In this document: positions 4,566-5,982 of the stretch, in pieces
Layout of the letters: each line of letters starts with the position of its first letter
How positions within the stretch are numbered: position 1 is the stretch's first letter
Origin: a bacterium
GTDB lineage: Bacteria; Patescibacteriota; Minisyncoccia; UBA9983
DNA length: 5,982 bases
Direction: 5' to 3'
Assembly (NCBI GenBank): GCA_023244795.1
Contig: JAHFLR010000015.1
Coordinates: 1 to 5,982 of the forward strand
Notes under the pieces: generated by a model
The model's input: only the letters and a program-made list of their open reading frames with translations
What the model was told of the DNA's origin: nothing
The model's database searches: none
Translations under genes and position numbers: made by a program

Positions 4566-5549
4566 ATGTTAATTGACGAAGTTTCTATAAGAGTTGCTGC
4601 CGGAAAGGGCGGCCGAGGGGCGGTTGCCTTTAGGACTGCTAAAATGGAAAAAGGCCCAAATGGAGGCAATGGTGGCCACGGCGGTAGCGTAGTTTTTGAG
4701 GGGGTGCCTAATTTAAATGCGCTTGAGCAATTTCGCTATAAAAAAGAGTTAGAGGCCCAAGATGGCTGGCCCGGCGCCGGCAATTTTGTTGACGGGGCAG
4801 ACGGCAAGGACCTAATCTTGCATGTTCCCGTCGGAACCGTTATTCATAACCTTACTAGCAATATTGACTACGAGATAGATAAGATTGGCCAACGACTGGT
4901 TACTGCCGAAGGAGGCCATGGAGGAAAAGGAAATTATAAGTTTCGCTCTGCTATCAATACTACCCCCAAACAGTTCCAACCCGGGCTCCCTGGGGAGGAG
5001 TTTGATTTGCGTTTGGAACTTAAATTAATAGCCGATGTGGGATTTGTCGGTCTGCCCAATGTTGGTAAATCAACTTTGTTAAATTTACTAACCAACGCCA
5101 AAAGCAAGGTGGCCAATTATCCGTTTACTACACTGGAGCCCAACCTCGGTGTTTACTACGAGCTGATTTTGGCCGACATCCCGGGTCTTATAGAGGGGGC
5201 CTCCGCGGGTAAGGGTTTGGGGCATAAATTTTTGCGTCATGTTGAACGCACCAAAACGCTCTTTCATTTTTTGGCAGCTAACTCTACCGACATAGGAAAA
5301 GATTATAAAACCATAAGAAAAGAGCTGGGGATCTATAACCCGTTGCTTGCCCAAAAGCCGGAGTATTTGATAATTACCAAAACAGACGAGGTAGACGAAA
5401 AGACTCTCAAATCTTTGTTGGTAAAAGCTAAAAAATTAAATAAAAATGTCGTGGCTATCTCCGCCTACGACGACGTCACTTTAGCGCCGGTAAAGAAGAT
5501 TCTAAATAAAATCAAAGACGAAAAAATAGAAAAAACTACTGCGGAATAA
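4566..5549 (+). CDS. obgE: Obg family GTPase (ribosome assembly/stress), without C-terminal OCT domain
   Basis: Obg/CgtA GTPases bind the large ribosomal subunit and act in its maturation and in (p)ppGpp-linked growth control. The start is ATG 4566 (MLIDEVSIRV), matching the conserved family N-terminus (M-F-V-D-x-V); an upstream in-frame TTG at 4548 overlaps the promoter and is rejected. Residues 1-155 form the glycine-rich Obg fold (GGRGAVAF, GPNGGNGGHGG, GGHGGKGN, FQPGLPGEE). The G domain has G1 GLPNVGKST (162-170), G2 YPFTTLEPNLG (185-195), G3 DIPG (204-207), G4 TKTD (271-274, where NKxD is more usual) and G5 ISA (298-300). The strand hairpin between G2 and G3 (VYYELILADIPG) is shorter than usual. 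At 327 aa it ends just after the G domain with a lysine-rich tail, so the OCT domain found in Firmicutes Obg is absent; E. coli ObgE is about 390 aa. The gene is monocistronic, divergent from the exported protein gene, and overlaps convergent proB by 14 bp. Confidence 0.96.
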   Translation: MLIDEVSIRVAAGKGGRGAVAFRTAKMEKGPNGGNGGHGGSVVFEGVPNLNALEQFRYKKELEAQDGWPGAGNFVDGADGKDLILHVPVGTVIHNLTSNIDYEIDKIGQRLVTAEGGHGGKGNYKFRSAINTTPKQFQPGLPGEEFDLRLELKLIADVGFVGLPNVGKSTLLNLLTNAKSKVANYPFTTLEPNLGVYYELILADIPGLIEGASAGKGLGHKFLRHVERTKTLFHFLAANSTDIGKDYKTIRKELGIYNPLLAQKPEYLIITKTDEVDEKTLKSLLVKAKKLNKNVVAISAYDDVTLAPVKKILNKIKDEKIEKTTAE

Positions 5550-5982
5550 ATTTTGTTCCTACCGGTTTTCCGCTCATTATCTCCAGTAAAACATTTTTTC
5601 TTTTGCCGTTGGCAATATAAACGGCAATACCGCGGAGCATTAAGTTTTTGGCAGTGGCAAATTTGGTGGCCATACCGCCACGGCCGGTACTCGTTTTTTC
5701 TTTTGTAATATATTTTTGGAAAGAAGCGATATTTTTTAAGTTTATCTGCGAGATAATCTCTGGCTTTTTGCCGCATGGCTCGCCGCCCAGTACCCCCTCT
5801 ACGCTCGTTAATAGGATTACCGTATCGGCTTTAAGCTGGTTGGCTATTAACCCCGCCAGTTCGTCGTTGTCGGTAAAAACTAGCTCCCCAATGGCTACCA
5901 CATCGTTTTCGTTAACAATGGGGATGATGCCGTCTCTAAGCAAATTTAAGAAACAATTACGCATGTTTTGATAATGCACTTT
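5536..5982 (-). CDS. proB: Glutamate 5-kinase, C-terminal part of the kinase domain (5' end outside window)
   Basis: ProB phosphorylates L-glutamate with ATP to gamma-glutamyl phosphate, the first step of proline biosynthesis. The frame is open to the right window edge, so the N-terminal part (roughly 110 residues, including the first nucleotide-binding strand) is missing; the GTG at 5979 is internal. The 148 visible residues carry the amino-acid-kinase marks: GIIPIVNENDVV (glutamate-binding NEND), FTDNDELAG, ADTVILLTSVEGVL, STGRGGMATKFATAK (conserved Gly-rich loop and Lys) and AVYIANGK. The protein ends at GTKFIPQ-TAG, the point where the kinase domain finishes. The C-terminal PUA domain of E. 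coli-type ProB (367 aa) is therefore absent, as in the short ProB forms of many bacteria. Because PUA is linked to full proline feedback behaviour in E. coli, regulation may differ (inference). proA and proC are not in the window. Its 3' end overlaps obgE by 14 bp with no terminator between. Confidence 0.94.
   Translation of the reverse strand, partial: KVHYQNMRNCFLNLLRDGIIPIVNENDVVAIGELVFTDNDELAGLIANQLKADTVILLTSVEGVLGGEPCGKKPEIISQINLKNIASFQKYITKEKTSTGRGGMATKFATAKNLMLRGIAVYIANGKRKNVLLEIMSGKPVGTKFIPQ

Overview
The window looks like a piece of a compact, moderately AT-rich bacterial genome, most likely a Candidate Phyla Radiation (Patescibacteria/Parcubacteria-like) organism. The assignment is an inference. 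It rests on short versions of housekeeping proteins (an Obg GTPase without a C-terminal extension, a glutamate 5-kinase ending at the kinase domain), tight packing with overlapping gene ends, near-leaderless promoters, and lineage-specific secreted proteins of unknown function. All frames fit the standard bacterial code: no gene is interrupted by in-frame TGA, and TGA is used once as a stop.

Layout from left to right. Positions 2-733 (+) hold the C-terminal two thirds of a primary (RpoD-type) sigma factor. A promoter in its last codons drives 752-2176 (+), a secreted, extremely cysteine-rich protein with a C-terminal membrane anchor. Its 3' end overlaps by 17 bp the convergent prmC gene (2160-2936, -), the release-factor glutamine methyltransferase. 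prmC lies downstream of, and overlaps by 22 bp, an unrecognised gene (2915-3538, -) with weak TraB/ChaN-like features; the two form one operon. Positions 3591-4523 form a self-contained, GC-rich transcription unit on the minus strand: a consensus promoter, a strong Shine-Dalgarno, a 261-aa exported two-domain protein of unknown function, and a strong intrinsic terminator. Diverging from it is obgE (4566-5549, +), whose 3' end overlaps by 14 bp the convergent proB gene (5536-5982, -), cut by the window edge.

The genes do not form one pathway. Transcription (sigma factor), translation termination (PrmC), ribosome assembly/GTP signalling (Obg) and proline synthesis (ProB) are interspersed with three lineage-specific genes, two of them exported. 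The most notable observations are the repeated promoter layout in which the -10 box sits 6 nt from the start codon (leaderless transcription), and the GC-rich 261-aa unit, which differs from its surroundings in base composition, promoter, ribosome binding site and terminator. I see no phage, transposon, CRISPR, tRNA, rRNA or defence system, and no convincing evidence for a new multi-gene system.
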